Positions 17,152 through 25,051 of a stretch of 64,000 nt of DNA are shown here, piece by piece. Under the pieces are notes generated by a model. The model saw only the letters and a list, made by a program, of their open reading frames with translations, searched no databases and was not told the DNA's origin. This stretch comes from Sporobacter termitidis DSM 10068 (GTDB lineage Bacteria; Bacillota; Clostridia; Oscillospirales; Oscillospiraceae): positions 159,037 through 223,036 of the forward strand of contig NZ_FQXV01000008.1 in NCBI RefSeq assembly GCF_900130065.1, read 5' to 3'. Each line of letters starts with the position of its first letter. The stretch's first letter is position 1. Made by a program: the position numbers and the translations under genes.

Positions 17152-17707
17152 TCGCTACACCTTCCTTTATTAATACTTTATAAAGCGTCTTTCTTGCCCG
17201 GTGTAAAATGACCTTCAATGTGTTTTCATTTATACCTGTTAATGCGGATATTTCTTTAATGCTGTCAAAAAACCAATAACGTCGCAAGAATATAATACGA
17301 TCACGCTTGCTGAGAGTTTTCAAAAAATCGTTTAGTGTATTTTCAACAGTAATATTGTCTAAATACTCGTCTATATGGTCGTTGGATGGGATGCAACCTG
17401 AAAGTTCTGCTGCGGCTAGTTCAATCTCGGTAATATTACGCTTTTGACGGTGATAGTATCGGTATTTATCCAAAGCTAAGCGTCGCGCAATTTGACATAT
17501 ATAAGCTGCTAAGTCGAGAGGGCGCTTGGGCGGTATAGAAGACCAAACTTTAAAATAAACTTCGTTTTCACACTCTTCTGCATCTTCAGGAGAATAAAGA
17601 ATACCGAATATGACAGTTCGGCATAGTGCCCCATATTTTCGTTTAAGATTGTTTACTGCATCTTCGGATCGTTGCCAGAAAAGTTCAATAATTTCGTTAT
17701 CGCCCAA
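17138..17707 (-). CDS. ECF-type RNA polymerase sigma factor
   Basis: 189 residues with sigma-70 region 2 (YSPEDAEECENEVYFKVWSS, then YICQIARRLALDKYRYYHR) and region 4 (LSKRDRIIFLRRYWFFDSIK, then GINENTLKVILHRARKTL). It fits the group of Firmicutes ECF factors that travel with DUF4179 anti-sigma factors. Translation begins at TTG 17707 after GGGAGGAG. The upstream GGAAC-N16-CGTT suggests it transcribes its own operon. The AT-rich codon use sets it apart from the chromosome around it. Confidence 0.9.
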   Translation of the reverse strand: MGDNEIIELFWQRSEDAVNNLKRKYGALCRTVIFGILYSPEDAEECENEVYFKVWSSIPPKRPLDLAAYICQIARRLALDKYRYYHRQKRNITEIELAAAELSGCIPSNDHIDEYLDNITVENTLNDFLKTLSKRDRIIFLRRYWFFDSIKEISALTGINENTLKVILHRARKTLYKVLIKEGVAIEEL

Positions 17708-17745
17708 GGTGTACTCCTCCCTTCTAAAGGCCTAACATAATATAT

Positions 17746-17770
17746 AACGTCAAAGAAATCATTTAGTTCC
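17746..17770 (-). promoter_or_regulatory. ECF-type autoregulatory promoter
   Basis: Minus strand: GGAAC (17766-17770), 16 bases, CGTT (17746-17749), close to the ECF consensus GGAAC-N15/16-CGTC, 39 bases upstream of the sigma start. Confidence 0.5.
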
Positions 17771-18057
17771 AAACTTTCTATTTATTAAATAGAAAAAATA
17801 TTTGCATAAGATCGCTTCAAATGAAGGCTCAGATAATAAGGTGGCAGCGCTAGTTTCACAAAATACAAAAATTAAGCATATCTTTCATTCTGATGGGGCG
17901 ATGATGGCACAAGTGCCCGCCGGACAGCGGGACATGCAGAGCGGGCTGTGGCATGATATATACTGAATTCATATTCAATATATCGTATCGCCGGTTCTGC
18001 CTTTTCCGCGTTCCTTGGATTTGCTGATATCATAATCTTTGTCCAAACACATAACTT

Positions 18058-18086
18058 TTGACATTGTTTTATGCGGTCGTTATAAT
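18058..18086 (+). promoter_or_regulatory. Perfect-consensus sigma-A promoter
   Basis: TTGACA (18058-18063), 17 bases, TATAAT (18081-18086): no deviation from consensus. It drives the flavin oxidoreductase starting at 18124. The rest of 17708-18057 holds an imperfect TATATTGAA palindrome (17952-17985) and no gene. Confidence 0.88.
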
Positions 18087-18123
18087 TTCTATATAATGTC
18101 ATCGCCCGCAGCGAAAGGAGGGC

Positions 18124-20106
18124 ATGGCGCGGGAGCGCGCCATGATATACTGCATGAAGGAATTTAAATATCCGCATCTCTTCGCGCCGATCACGCTCGG
18201 CAATACAGTCTTCCAAAACAGGATTTTCGGGTCGCCGACAGGGCCCAGCAACCTGTCGTCCCGCCACTATCCCACACCGGAAACATGCGCTTACTATGAG
18301 CGGAAGGCCATGGGGGGCGCGGCGTCCGTCTGCGTCGGCGACTGCTCGGTGGACGCGGTGATCGGCAGGACGGCGTCGAGCCGGCTCCGGCTGGACGACC
18401 CCGGCGCGGCATCCTCGCTGGGCAAGCTGGCGGACGCCATTTCCCGCCATGGCGCCGTGGCCTCCATTGAGCTGCAGCACGGCGGCAGTCACTCCTACGG
18501 CTCGGTCCAGGACGGGAATCAGGCGTACGGGCCGGTGGAGTACACGGACGAAAACGGCCGCCGCGTCCTCCCGATGACCGAAGAGATCATCGAGATGACG
18601 ATCGATAAATTCGCCCAGGCGGCGGCCCAGGCCAAGCGCTGCGGCTTCGGCATGGTGACGATCCACGGCGGACACGGCTGGCTCATTTCGCAGTTTGTTT
18701 CACCGATCAGCAATACGCGCACCGACAGGTGGGGCGGCAGCGTTGAAAGCAGGTGCCGGCTCCCCGTGGCCATCTGCCAGGCCGTGCGCCGCGCGGTGGG
18801 CCCGGGCTTTCCCATAGAGATCCGCATCAGCGGCTCGGAGTGCCATCCGGGCGGATACGACATCGACGAGGGCGTCGCCATCGCCAGGCAGCTGGACGGG
18901 CACGCGGACCTGATCCATGTCTCCGCCGGCAGCCACGAGGTCTGGGACGTGTTCACGGTCACCCACCCCAGCATGTTTCTGGAGGACGGCGCCAACGTCC
19001 GGTACGCCGCGGAGATCAAAAAGCACGTCAAGCAGTCCCGTGTGGCGACGGTCGGCGCGCTGGCCGTGCCGGACCTGATGGAGGAGATCATCGCCTCGGG
19101 CAGGGCCGACGTGGTGGAGGTGGCCCGGGGCCTGCTGGCCGACCCCGACCTGCCGCTGAAGGCCCGCACCGGGCGGGAGGGCGATATCAACACCTGCATG
19201 CGCTGCCTGGCGTGCTTTTCAAATCTCATGGCCAGGAGCCAGTTTTTATGCGCCATCAATCCCGTCATCGGGCATGAGACGGAGGATAAATGGCAGCTCC
19301 CGCCCGCCGAAAGGAAAAAGATACTTATCGCGGGCGGCGGCATCGCCGGGATGCAGGCGGCGCTGACGGCCTGCCAGCGCGGCCATGAGGTCATCCTTGC
19401 CGAGCGGTCCGGGCAGCTTGGCGGCGCGCTCCGATGCGAGGACGGCGTGCCCTTCAAAAAGCACCTGGCGGAATATCTGGACCGTCAGGCCCGGCGCGTC
19501 GCCGCCGCGGCCGTCGAGGTCCGGCTCAACACGCCCGTCACCCCGGCGCTGGCCGGGGAGCTCCGGCCCGACGTCATCATCGCGGCGCTGGGCGCCCGGC
19601 CGGTGGTTCCCAAAATCAAGGGGATCGACGGGGAGAACGTGCACAGCGCGGAGGAGATTTACTATCATCCGGAAAAAGCGGGCAAAAGGGTCGCCATCCT
19701 CGGCGGCGGACTGGTGGGGGCGGAGCTGGGCGCCCATCTGGCGGCGCTCGGCCGTCAGGTGACGATTATCGAGATGCTGCCGGAGCTCAACAACGGCGGC
19801 AACACGCTGCAGGGCCTCTCCGTCGGCATCGAGCTCAGAGAACGCGGCGTCAGGGTCTGCCTCGGCACAAAGGCTCTGGAGATCGGTTCTCGGGGCGTCA
19901 CGGGCGAGGGCCCGGAAGGGCAGGAGCTCTTTGAGGCCGACACCGTCATTTACGCCATCGGGCAAAAGCCCCTGCGCGAGGAGGCCGACGCGCTCCGGTT
20001 CGCCGCTCCGGAATTTTACCAGATCGGCGACTGCCTGACACCGAAAAACATCACCGAGGCCACGCGGGCCGCCTACAATATCGCGCGGGACATCGGCAGG
20101 TTATAA
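18124..20106 (+). CDS. NADH:flavin oxidoreductase / 2,4-dienoyl-CoA reductase-type Fe-S flavoenzyme (BaiCD/FldZ-like)
   Basis: 660 residues. Residues ~12-350 form an old-yellow-enzyme FMN barrel (FKYPHLFAPITLGNTVFQNR, HGGHGWLISQFVSP, VEVARGLLADPDL). CMRCLACF followed by a later Cys binds a [4Fe-4S] cluster. From ~385 on is a two-dinucleotide domain with GGGIAGMQAALTA for FAD and LGGGLVGAELGAHL for NAD(P)H. Relatives reduce enoates, dienoyl-CoAs or 3-oxo-delta4 bile acids in gut and soil anaerobes; the substrate is not deducible. AAAGGAGG lies very close to ATG 18124; ATG 18142 or 18154 could be the real start. Monocistronic. Confidence 0.9.
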   Translation: MARERAMIYCMKEFKYPHLFAPITLGNTVFQNRIFGSPTGPSNLSSRHYPTPETCAYYERKAMGGAASVCVGDCSVDAVIGRTASSRLRLDDPGAASSLGKLADAISRHGAVASIELQHGGSHSYGSVQDGNQAYGPVEYTDENGRRVLPMTEEIIEMTIDKFAQAAAQAKRCGFGMVTIHGGHGWLISQFVSPISNTRTDRWGGSVESRCRLPVAICQAVRRAVGPGFPIEIRISGSECHPGGYDIDEGVAIARQLDGHADLIHVSAGSHEVWDVFTVTHPSMFLEDGANVRYAAEIKKHVKQSRVATVGALAVPDLMEEIIASGRADVVEVARGLLADPDLPLKARTGREGDINTCMRCLACFSNLMARSQFLCAINPVIGHETEDKWQLPPAERKKILIAGGGIAGMQAALTACQRGHEVILAERSGQLGGALRCEDGVPFKKHLAEYLDRQARRVAAAAVEVRLNTPVTPALAGELRPDVIIAALGARPVVPKIKGIDGENVHSAEEIYYHPEKAGKRVAILGGGLVGAELGAHLAALGRQVTIIEMLPELNNGGNTLQGLSVGIELRERGVRVCLGTKALEIGSRGVTGEGPEGQELFEADTVIYAIGQKPLREEADALRFAAPEFYQIGDCLTPKNITEATRAAYNIARDIGRL

Positions 20107-20123
20107 ATTTGCAAGGATAGAAG

Positions 20124-20152
20124 CTCCCTGTGAGAATGCCTCTCACAGGGAG
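20124..20152 (+). terminator. Terminator of the flavin oxidoreductase
   Basis: CTCCCTGTGAGA ATGCC TCTCACAGGGAG followed by TTTT. A near-copy at 20351-20379 lies on the other side of the structured repeat. Confidence 0.85.
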
Positions 20153-20160
20153 TTTTCAGC

Positions 20161-20345
20161 TTGTCAAAAAACCTGCATACAAAAGGCAAAGCCTCGCAGA
20201 GTTTGCCGCCGAAGCGGCAAATAAATTGAAAATTTGTCACGCAGGAGGACATGCGCCTCCGGAGTGACTCTTCTCATGCAGCGCGCGGCTGAGCGCGCTG
20301 CATGCAGCCCCTTGTCGGATAAAGCCCAAAGGGCTTTATCGACAG
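20161..20345 (+). repeat. Structured dispersed repeat, full-length copy A
   Basis: Core 20188-20345. It can fold into four successive hairpins: TTTGCCGC CGAA GCGGCAAA; GTCAC...GGAGG / CCTCC...GTGAC; CATGCAGCGCGC GGCTGA GCGCGCTGCATG; GATAAAGCCC AAAG GGCTTTATC. Related copies: B 39888-40046, C 38553-38594 (internal deletion), D 42464-42516 (truncated). The left flank TGTCAAAAAACC is shared with D. AGCTTGTC and GACAGCT form short near-inverted ends. Confidence 0.85.
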
Positions 20346-20350
20346 CTTAA

Positions 20351-20379
20351 CTCCCTGTGAGAATGCCGCTCACAGGGAG
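20351..20379 (+). terminator. Second copy of the oxidoreductase terminator
   Basis: CTCCCTGTGAG / CTCACAGGGAG with TTTTG after it; nearly the same 29 bases as 20124-20152, so the repeat is bracketed by two copies of one hairpin. Confidence 0.7.
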
Positions 20380-20404
20380 TTTTGTTCTGCCTTTAGTCTC
20401 GAAA

Positions 20405-20495
20405 ACAGACGTGTTATTCTGAGCGCAGCGAAAAAGGCTACGCGTCGCGCCCGCTTTGGAGGAGAAGCTCCTTCGCCGCGCTCAGGATGACACCT
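20405..20495. repeat. Inverted-repeat element of the TTCTGAGCGCAGCG type
   Basis: Begins with TTATTCTGAGCGCAGCG and ends with CGCGCTCAGGATGACA, roughly complementary ends with an AGGAGAAGCTCCTT hairpin between. This is a common kind of intergenic element in clostridial genomes. No gene. Confidence 0.55.
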
Positions 20496-20517
20496 ATGCT
20501 GCCGTAACCCTTCGCCG

Positions 20518-22308
20518 CTATTCCGCCGGGCACATCGCGGGGAGGAAAATCGTGAACTGCGCGCCCTTTCCGATCCCGTCGCTGTAGGCGCTGACGGAGC
20601 CGCCGTGCAGCTCGGCGATGCCCTTGACGATGGAGAGCCCCAGCCCCAGCCCGCCGTTTTGCCTGTCCAGCGAGCTGTCGGCCTGCTTGAACGGCTCGAA
20701 CAGCTCCGGCAGGAATTTCGCGTCGATGCCCTTCCCGTTGTCCTTGACGATGACGAAGGCGGAGCTGTCGTGGGTTTTGACGGACAGGGTCGTTTTACCG
20801 CCGGCCTTGGAGAATTTTAACGAATTGTTCAGCAGATTGCCGATGATCTGCGAGATCCTGACGGGGTCCGCCGTAATAAAGACCGGCCTGTCGCCCATTT
20901 CGATATCCAGGTCCACGTCGCGCTCCTGAAATATCAGCGTGTTGTCCCGGACGACGGCCTGCGCCAGCTTGTTGAGGTCAAATTGCTCTTTTTTCAGCTT
21001 GATCTTGTTGTTTGTCAGGCGGGTCAGGTCCAGGAGATCGTCGATCAGGCGGCGCAGCTGGCGCGTTTGACGGATCACGATGTCCAGCGTCTCGCGGTTT
21101 TTAGGATTGATTTCAAGCATATCCATCAGCGACAGGCCCGTGACGATGGTGGCCAGCGGGTTCCTGAGCTCGTGGGACAGCGTGTTTAAAAACACATTTT
21201 TATTTTTGTCGGATTTTTTCAGCTCTTCGACGAGCTTGAGGGCGTTTTGCTCGCTTTGCAGCAGCGCGTATTCCGTATTTGTCCGCTCGATCACGTCCGC
21301 GGCCAGGCGGGCAATCATGTCCAGCAGCCGGATTTCCCGGTCGCTGAACGATTTGGTTTCGGAATAGTATGTGTTCAGCACGCCGACGATTTTGCCGGAG
21401 CTGCTGATCAGGGGCGTGGACTGCTCGCTGAGGATATCGTCTGACAGCAGGACGGAAAGCGCCGGCTTGTCCTTAAAAATCGGGCTCAGCCTGACGTCCT
21501 TGACGATAATCCGCCGCTTTCTCTGATACGCCTTGCCGCAGGAGCCGGCGTCCAGGCCGATGCAGGAGTAATATTCCTGGAACTTGCCGCTGAGACCGTG
21601 GCTCAGGATGATGATGAGCTTCCTGCTGTCCTCGTCAAACAGCTGTATGCTGCCTTTGCTCGTGTGCGTTTCGGTGATGGCGGCGTGCAGAATCTCGGAA
21701 TAAACGGTGGGGAGGTCCCTTTTGACGATGAAATTGGAATTGAGCTTATACAGCGTATTCAGGGTTTCCACTTCCGCCGCCAGATCGTTTTTTGCCGCCA
21801 TCAGCAGGAGAAGCAGGTCGTCCTTCAGGCGCAGCGCGTTGGCCAGTATCCTGTTCCTGTCCTGCTGGGACTGGACGGCGATCCTCGTTTGCTCGGTGAT
21901 GTCCCTGTTCGTTTCGAGAACGATTTTTTGCTGACGGCTGTTGACAATGACCTGGCGCCTGGCCTCGACGACGATTTTTTTGCCCGCCTTCGTCACGTGC
22001 TCCAGATTGCCGGACCATTCGCCCTTTTCGTTCAGTACTGTGATGAATTCATGGGGATCGGAGGGGTACTCGGCCTGCAATAAGCTGTGGCTTGAAGTAC
22101 CCACGGCTTCTCTTTTTGTATAGCCGTATAGTTTGGATGCGCCGTCGTTCCAGTAAATAATGCCGCCGTTCAGCTTCCACGCGAAGATCGCGTCGTTGGA
22201 CAAGTCGAGCATTTTTTCCTGCAGCGCAAGAATCTCGTCCGTGTCTTCCGTGTCGGAAATCACGCGCCGGTTTCCACACCTGTACAAATTAAACATCCCT
22301 TTTCTCAT
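20518..22308 (-). CDS. PAS-GAF sensor histidine kinase (soluble)
   Basis: 596 residues without membrane helices. PAS at ~25-145 (LSNDAIFAWKLNGGIIYWND), GAF at ~190-350 (SKGSIQLFDEDSRKLIII), HisKA at ~370-430 with phospho-acceptor His in LSHELRNPLATIV, and HATPase at ~475-590 with N box NLLNNSLKF, G1 VKDNGKGID and G2 GGLGLGLSIVKG. It is a cytosolic sensor whose response regulator is not adjacent. A paralogue at 40205-42400 has the same order plus a receiver. The start is uncertain: ATG 22308 has no clear ribosome site and ATG 22296 sits too close to a GGG. Confidence 0.9.
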   Translation of the reverse strand: MRKGMFNLYRCGNRRVISDTEDTDEILALQEKMLDLSNDAIFAWKLNGGIIYWNDGASKLYGYTKREAVGTSSHSLLQAEYPSDPHEFITVLNEKGEWSGNLEHVTKAGKKIVVEARRQVIVNSRQQKIVLETNRDITEQTRIAVQSQQDRNRILANALRLKDDLLLLLMAAKNDLAAEVETLNTLYKLNSNFIVKRDLPTVYSEILHAAITETHTSKGSIQLFDEDSRKLIIILSHGLSGKFQEYYSCIGLDAGSCGKAYQRKRRIIVKDVRLSPIFKDKPALSVLLSDDILSEQSTPLISSSGKIVGVLNTYYSETKSFSDREIRLLDMIARLAADVIERTNTEYALLQSEQNALKLVEELKKSDKNKNVFLNTLSHELRNPLATIVTGLSLMDMLEINPKNRETLDIVIRQTRQLRRLIDDLLDLTRLTNNKIKLKKEQFDLNKLAQAVVRDNTLIFQERDVDLDIEMGDRPVFITADPVRISQIIGNLLNNSLKFSKAGGKTTLSVKTHDSSAFVIVKDNGKGIDAKFLPELFEPFKQADSSLDRQNGGLGLGLSIVKGIAELHGGSVSAYSDGIGKGAQFTIFLPAMCPAE

Positions 22309-22324
22309 ACCATCTGTGGCCAGT

Positions 22325-22354
22325 ATTATATATCCAATAGTTATGATATTTCAA
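22325..22354 (-). promoter_or_regulatory. Promoter of the PAS-GAF kinase
   Basis: Minus strand: TTGAAA (22349-22354), 18 bases, TATAAT (22325-22330). Confidence 0.6.
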
Positions 22355-22417
22355 CAAAAAATGTAAAAAATTCTGCCAAAAAATAGCGGGCCCTGTCGGC
22401 GCGTTTAAGGAAAAAAT

Positions 22418-22450
22418 AAACAATGGACGCGGTTTGAGCGTCCATTGTTT
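22418..22450 (-). terminator. Terminator of the nitroreductase operon
   Basis: AAACAATGGACGC with GCGTCCATTGTTT, seven-base loop, followed on the minus strand by TATTTTTTCC. Confidence 0.85.
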
Positions 22451-22473
22451 ATGTGAAAGCTATTGCCGGGGCA

Positions 22474-23121
22474 TTAATCGCAGAAGCGGACCGTCTCCTC
22501 GATCGGGCTTCTGGCGCTGCGGAAATTGTTGATCGCATTGGTCTCGTCCACGTAGCCGATGGCGATGCCGATAACGATCTCGAGGTTTTCGGGGAGCTTC
22601 AGCTCCCGGCGCAGAACCTCCGGATAATGGATCGACGTGGCGGCCGGGATGGTGCCGAGGCCGTGCTCCAGCGCGGAGAGCATCAGGGTTTGGGAAAAGG
22701 CGCCGATGTCGTAAAGGGCCCAGGGAATGCTGAGGATTTTGTCCTTGCAGAGAAAGATGACGGCGGGCGCGTCAAACATCCTCTGGTTCAGGGCGCCGAA
22801 CTGCTGTACGGCGTCGCCGCAGTCGCGCACCATGTCGGGGTGAAGGCCCTGCTGGCGTTTTTTGGCCGCCTCCGTCCATTCGGCGGGCCGGGGGATATCC
22901 GTATTTGCCCGGACGGCTTTCGCGTAGCAGTCGGCGTAGCCCGCTTTGATCCGCTTCAGCGCTTCGCCCTCGGCCACGAAGACCTCCCACGGCTGGGAGT
23001 TGGCCCAGGAGGGGGAATAAGACGCGTCCCTGAGGATCTGGAGCAGTGTTTCGCGGCTGATGGGATCGGGCTTAAAAGCCCGCATGGACCGGCGCGATGT
23101 GATGGCCTGGCTGACAGTCAT
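22474..23121 (-). CDS. Nitroreductase-family protein (1)
   Basis: 215 residues. The N-terminal FMN phosphate-binding block ITSRRSMRAFKPDPIS, SWANSQPWEVFVA and the later GTIPAATSIHYPEVLR are typical of FMN-dependent NAD(P)H oxidoreductases acting on nitro compounds, quinones or enoates. The protein should be a cytosolic homodimer. Last gene of an operon after YciI and a second nitroreductase; 31 bases separate the two nitroreductases. Specific substrate unknown. Confidence 0.9.
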   Translation of the reverse strand: MTVSQAITSRRSMRAFKPDPISRETLLQILRDASYSPSWANSQPWEVFVAEGEALKRIKAGYADCYAKAVRANTDIPRPAEWTEAAKKRQQGLHPDMVRDCGDAVQQFGALNQRMFDAPAVIFLCKDKILSIPWALYDIGAFSQTLMLSALEHGLGTIPAATSIHYPEVLRRELKLPENLEIVIGIAIGYVDETNAINNFRSARSPIEETVRFCD

Positions 23122-23152
23122 AATGATTCCTCCGTTTATATCAATTTATTTT

Positions 23153-23704
23153 TCAGCGGATATAGGTGACCACGTCCGGGTTCCTCGCGGGCGCGGGGAG
23201 CTTCGGGCCGCCGGCGTAGCCGAAGGCCGCGCCGTGCATGGGCACGTAGCCTTCCGGCAGCCGGAGGCTTGCCGGCGCTTCCTCGAGGGTGAGATAAAAC
23301 CGCAGGAGCCCGACCCAGACGGAGCCGATGCCCAGGCTCTCCGCCGCCAGGAGCATGTTCTCCATCGCCGCGCAGGTATCCGTATCGAGCCCCATGGAAT
23401 CCTTTTTTCCGGACACGACGATGACGGTGGGGGCGTTGTAGGTCAGGTGAAAGCTCGGGTCCGAGCCGACGCCCTTGACCCACGCGTTGTCGGATTTGGC
23501 CATGACCGCCTTGGCCTTGACGTTCATTTCATCGATGAGCGCCTTATCCTGCACGACGGTAAAGTGCCAGGGCTGGCCGTTGTGGGCCGTCGGAGCGTAG
23601 CGGCCGGCCTCCAGAATAAGATCCAGATCTTCCTGGGCAAGCTGCCGGTCGGTATAGGCGCGCACGCTGCGGCGGGACAGGATCGTTTTGATGACATCGT
23701 TCAT
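23153..23704 (-). CDS. Nitroreductase-family protein (2)
   Basis: 183 residues, the short nitroreductase type. ILSRRSVRAYTDRQL binds FMN phosphate, and RYAPTAHNGQPWHFTVV and GIGSVWVGLLRF complete the fold. AGGAG precedes ATG 23704. It resembles its downstream neighbour only at family level, so the two probably have different substrates. It follows yciI by 20 bases. Confidence 0.9.
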   Translation of the reverse strand: MNDVIKTILSRRSVRAYTDRQLAQEDLDLILEAGRYAPTAHNGQPWHFTVVQDKALIDEMNVKAKAVMAKSDNAWVKGVGSDPSFHLTYNAPTVIVVSGKKDSMGLDTDTCAAMENMLLAAESLGIGSVWVGLLRFYLTLEEAPASLRLPEGYVPMHGAAFGYAGGPKLPAPARNPDVVTYIR

Positions 23705-23724
23705 AACGGATTCTCCTTTCGGTG

Positions 23725-24033
23725 TCAGGCCGTGAACCAGTCGCAGGCGAAGGGCTGCGACTGGTGGATTTTAAACTCGTTGACAATATAGTTCTGTACG
23801 CCGAGGAGCTTCATCGGGTCGTTATCGAGGAAAGTAAAAATATCCTCTTCGCTCTCGGCCTTCATGATGATAAAGCCGCCGCCGCCCATGGATTTCGGGC
23901 CCGAGACGAGGATCGAACCGTCCACAAAGCCGCGGTCCAGATAGGCGACATGGTCGCCGATCGATTTTTCGAGAGCGGCCTTGTCCACGGGACAAGGGTC
24001 GATGAAGACGCCCTCGATGATAAAAAATTTCAT
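23725..24033 (-). CDS. YciI-family protein
   Basis: 102 residues with the ferredoxin-like YciI fold: MKFFIIEGVFIDP, the conserved HVAYLDRGFVDGSILVSGP (His and Asp pair of the putative active site) and the GGFIIMKAESEED turn. YciI-like proteins act as small lyases or dehalogenase-type enzymes in some pathways. First gene of the three-gene operon with two nitroreductases, suggesting joint action on an aromatic or halogenated substrate, which is inference. AAGGAG precedes ATG. Confidence 0.88.
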   Translation of the reverse strand: MKFFIIEGVFIDPCPVDKAALEKSIGDHVAYLDRGFVDGSILVSGPKSMGGGGFIIMKAESEEDIFTFLDNDPMKLLGVQNYIVNEFKIHQSQPFACDWFTA

Positions 24034-24245
24034 AGTGATGACTCCTTATGTCACGGTATTTGATTACATACAATTTACAGTTTCGGACGGAGAAATGCAA
24101 GCGTATTATGATACTTTGCGGCAAAACGAAACCGGGACCTTCCGGCGCCGCCGGCGGCCGGGCAAAATGCTTGTGCCGCGGTGGATTGACGGGGCGATTT
24201 GTGATAGAATCGGCCCATAAAAGCTCAACAGAAGGGGGTATCACA

Positions 24246-24983
24246 ATGAGCGGCAAAATCGGCGCGGAGGTTTGGTATCTGTTCCACAGCGGGTTCGCCG
24301 TTAAAATCGGGGGGCGTTTCCTCATTTTTGACTATTACAATACCACGGCGTCCGGCAGGCTGCGCGGGCTGGAGGGCGGCGTCGTCGACCCGAAGGAGCT
24401 CGCGGGCAGCCGGGTGACCGTCTTTGCCTCCCACGTCCACGCGGACCATTATGTGCCGTCCGTCTTAAAGTGGGCGCGGGAGGTCCCGGATATCCGCTAC
24501 GTCCTGTCGTTCGATATCGACGCTTCCGGCGCGCCGGGCGTCGTGAAGGCGTATCCCGGCCAAACGTACGGCGTGGACGGGATGACGGTCCGGACGCTGC
24601 GGTCGACGGACGAGGGCGTGGCCTTCATCGTCGAGGCGGAGGGGATAAAAATCTATCACGCCGGAGACCTGAACTGGTGGCACTGGGAAGGGGAGCCGGA
24701 CGAGGAGAACGCGGCGATGGGGGCGGCGTATAAAAAGGAGATCGACAAGCTCCGCGGCGAAACCTTCGACCTGGCGTTCGTCCCCGTCGACCCGAGGCTG
24801 GGAAACGAATACCTCTGGGGACTCGATTACTTTATGAAAACGGTGGGCGCGACGGCGGTTTTCCCGATGCACTTCGGAGACGACCACAGTATTTTCGACC
24901 GCCTGGACAGGGACCCCGCCGCCAAGGACTACCGAAACAGGCTCGTTCGGATCACGCGGCGCGGGGAAAAATTCGCCCTGTAA
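24246..24983 (+). CDS. MBL-fold metallo-hydrolase (UlaG-like)
   Basis: 245 residues. The metal motif is FASHVHADHY (HxHxDH), with further ligands in KIYHAGDLNWWHW and VFPMHFGDD. The overall form is that of UlaG/RNase-Z-like beta-lactamase-fold hydrolases; the substrate is unknown. The start at 24246 (MSGKIG) follows AGAAGGGGG; 66 extra in-frame codons upstream lack a site. Transcribed divergently from the yciI operon. Confidence 0.88.
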   Translation: MSGKIGAEVWYLFHSGFAVKIGGRFLIFDYYNTTASGRLRGLEGGVVDPKELAGSRVTVFASHVHADHYVPSVLKWAREVPDIRYVLSFDIDASGAPGVVKAYPGQTYGVDGMTVRTLRSTDEGVAFIVEAEGIKIYHAGDLNWWHWEGEPDEENAAMGAAYKKEIDKLRGETFDLAFVPVDPRLGNEYLWGLDYFMKTVGATAVFPMHFGDDHSIFDRLDRDPAAKDYRNRLVRITRRGEKFAL

Positions 24984-25010
24984 ATACGCGCGGCCGCCGC
25001 GAGGAGTCCA

Positions 25011-25051
25011 AGAAATACGAAAGCGCCCCACCGGGGCGCTTTCGTATTTCT
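25011..25051. terminator. Perfect 19-bp bidirectional terminator
   Basis: Arms 25011-25029 and 25033-25051 are exactly complementary around an ACC loop, between the convergent MBL and chemoreceptor genes. The right arm covers the last bases of the chemoreceptor coding sequence. Confidence 0.88.

Larger units (their letters stand above)
14880..17880. other. AT-rich island
   Basis: Base composition drops visibly from the GC-rich background at about 14.88 kb and returns at about 17.88 kb. Codon choice in the three genes inside (TTA, AAA, ATA, AAT) differs from all neighbours. It holds a frameshifted secreted-protein gene and an ECF sigma / anti-sigma pair. Horizontal acquisition is the simple reading; no transposase or flanking repeat was found. 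Confidence 0.7.

Noticed and set aside
17872..18675. 267-codon minus-strand frame opposite the flavin oxidoreductase
   Set aside because: Covers the consensus promoter and the start of a well-supported gene; translation is His/Arg-rich without family features.
20188..20345. CRISPR-like or tRNA-like structure in the dispersed repeat
   Set aside because: No regular spacers and no cloverleaf or T-loop; hairpins are consecutive, not repeated units.
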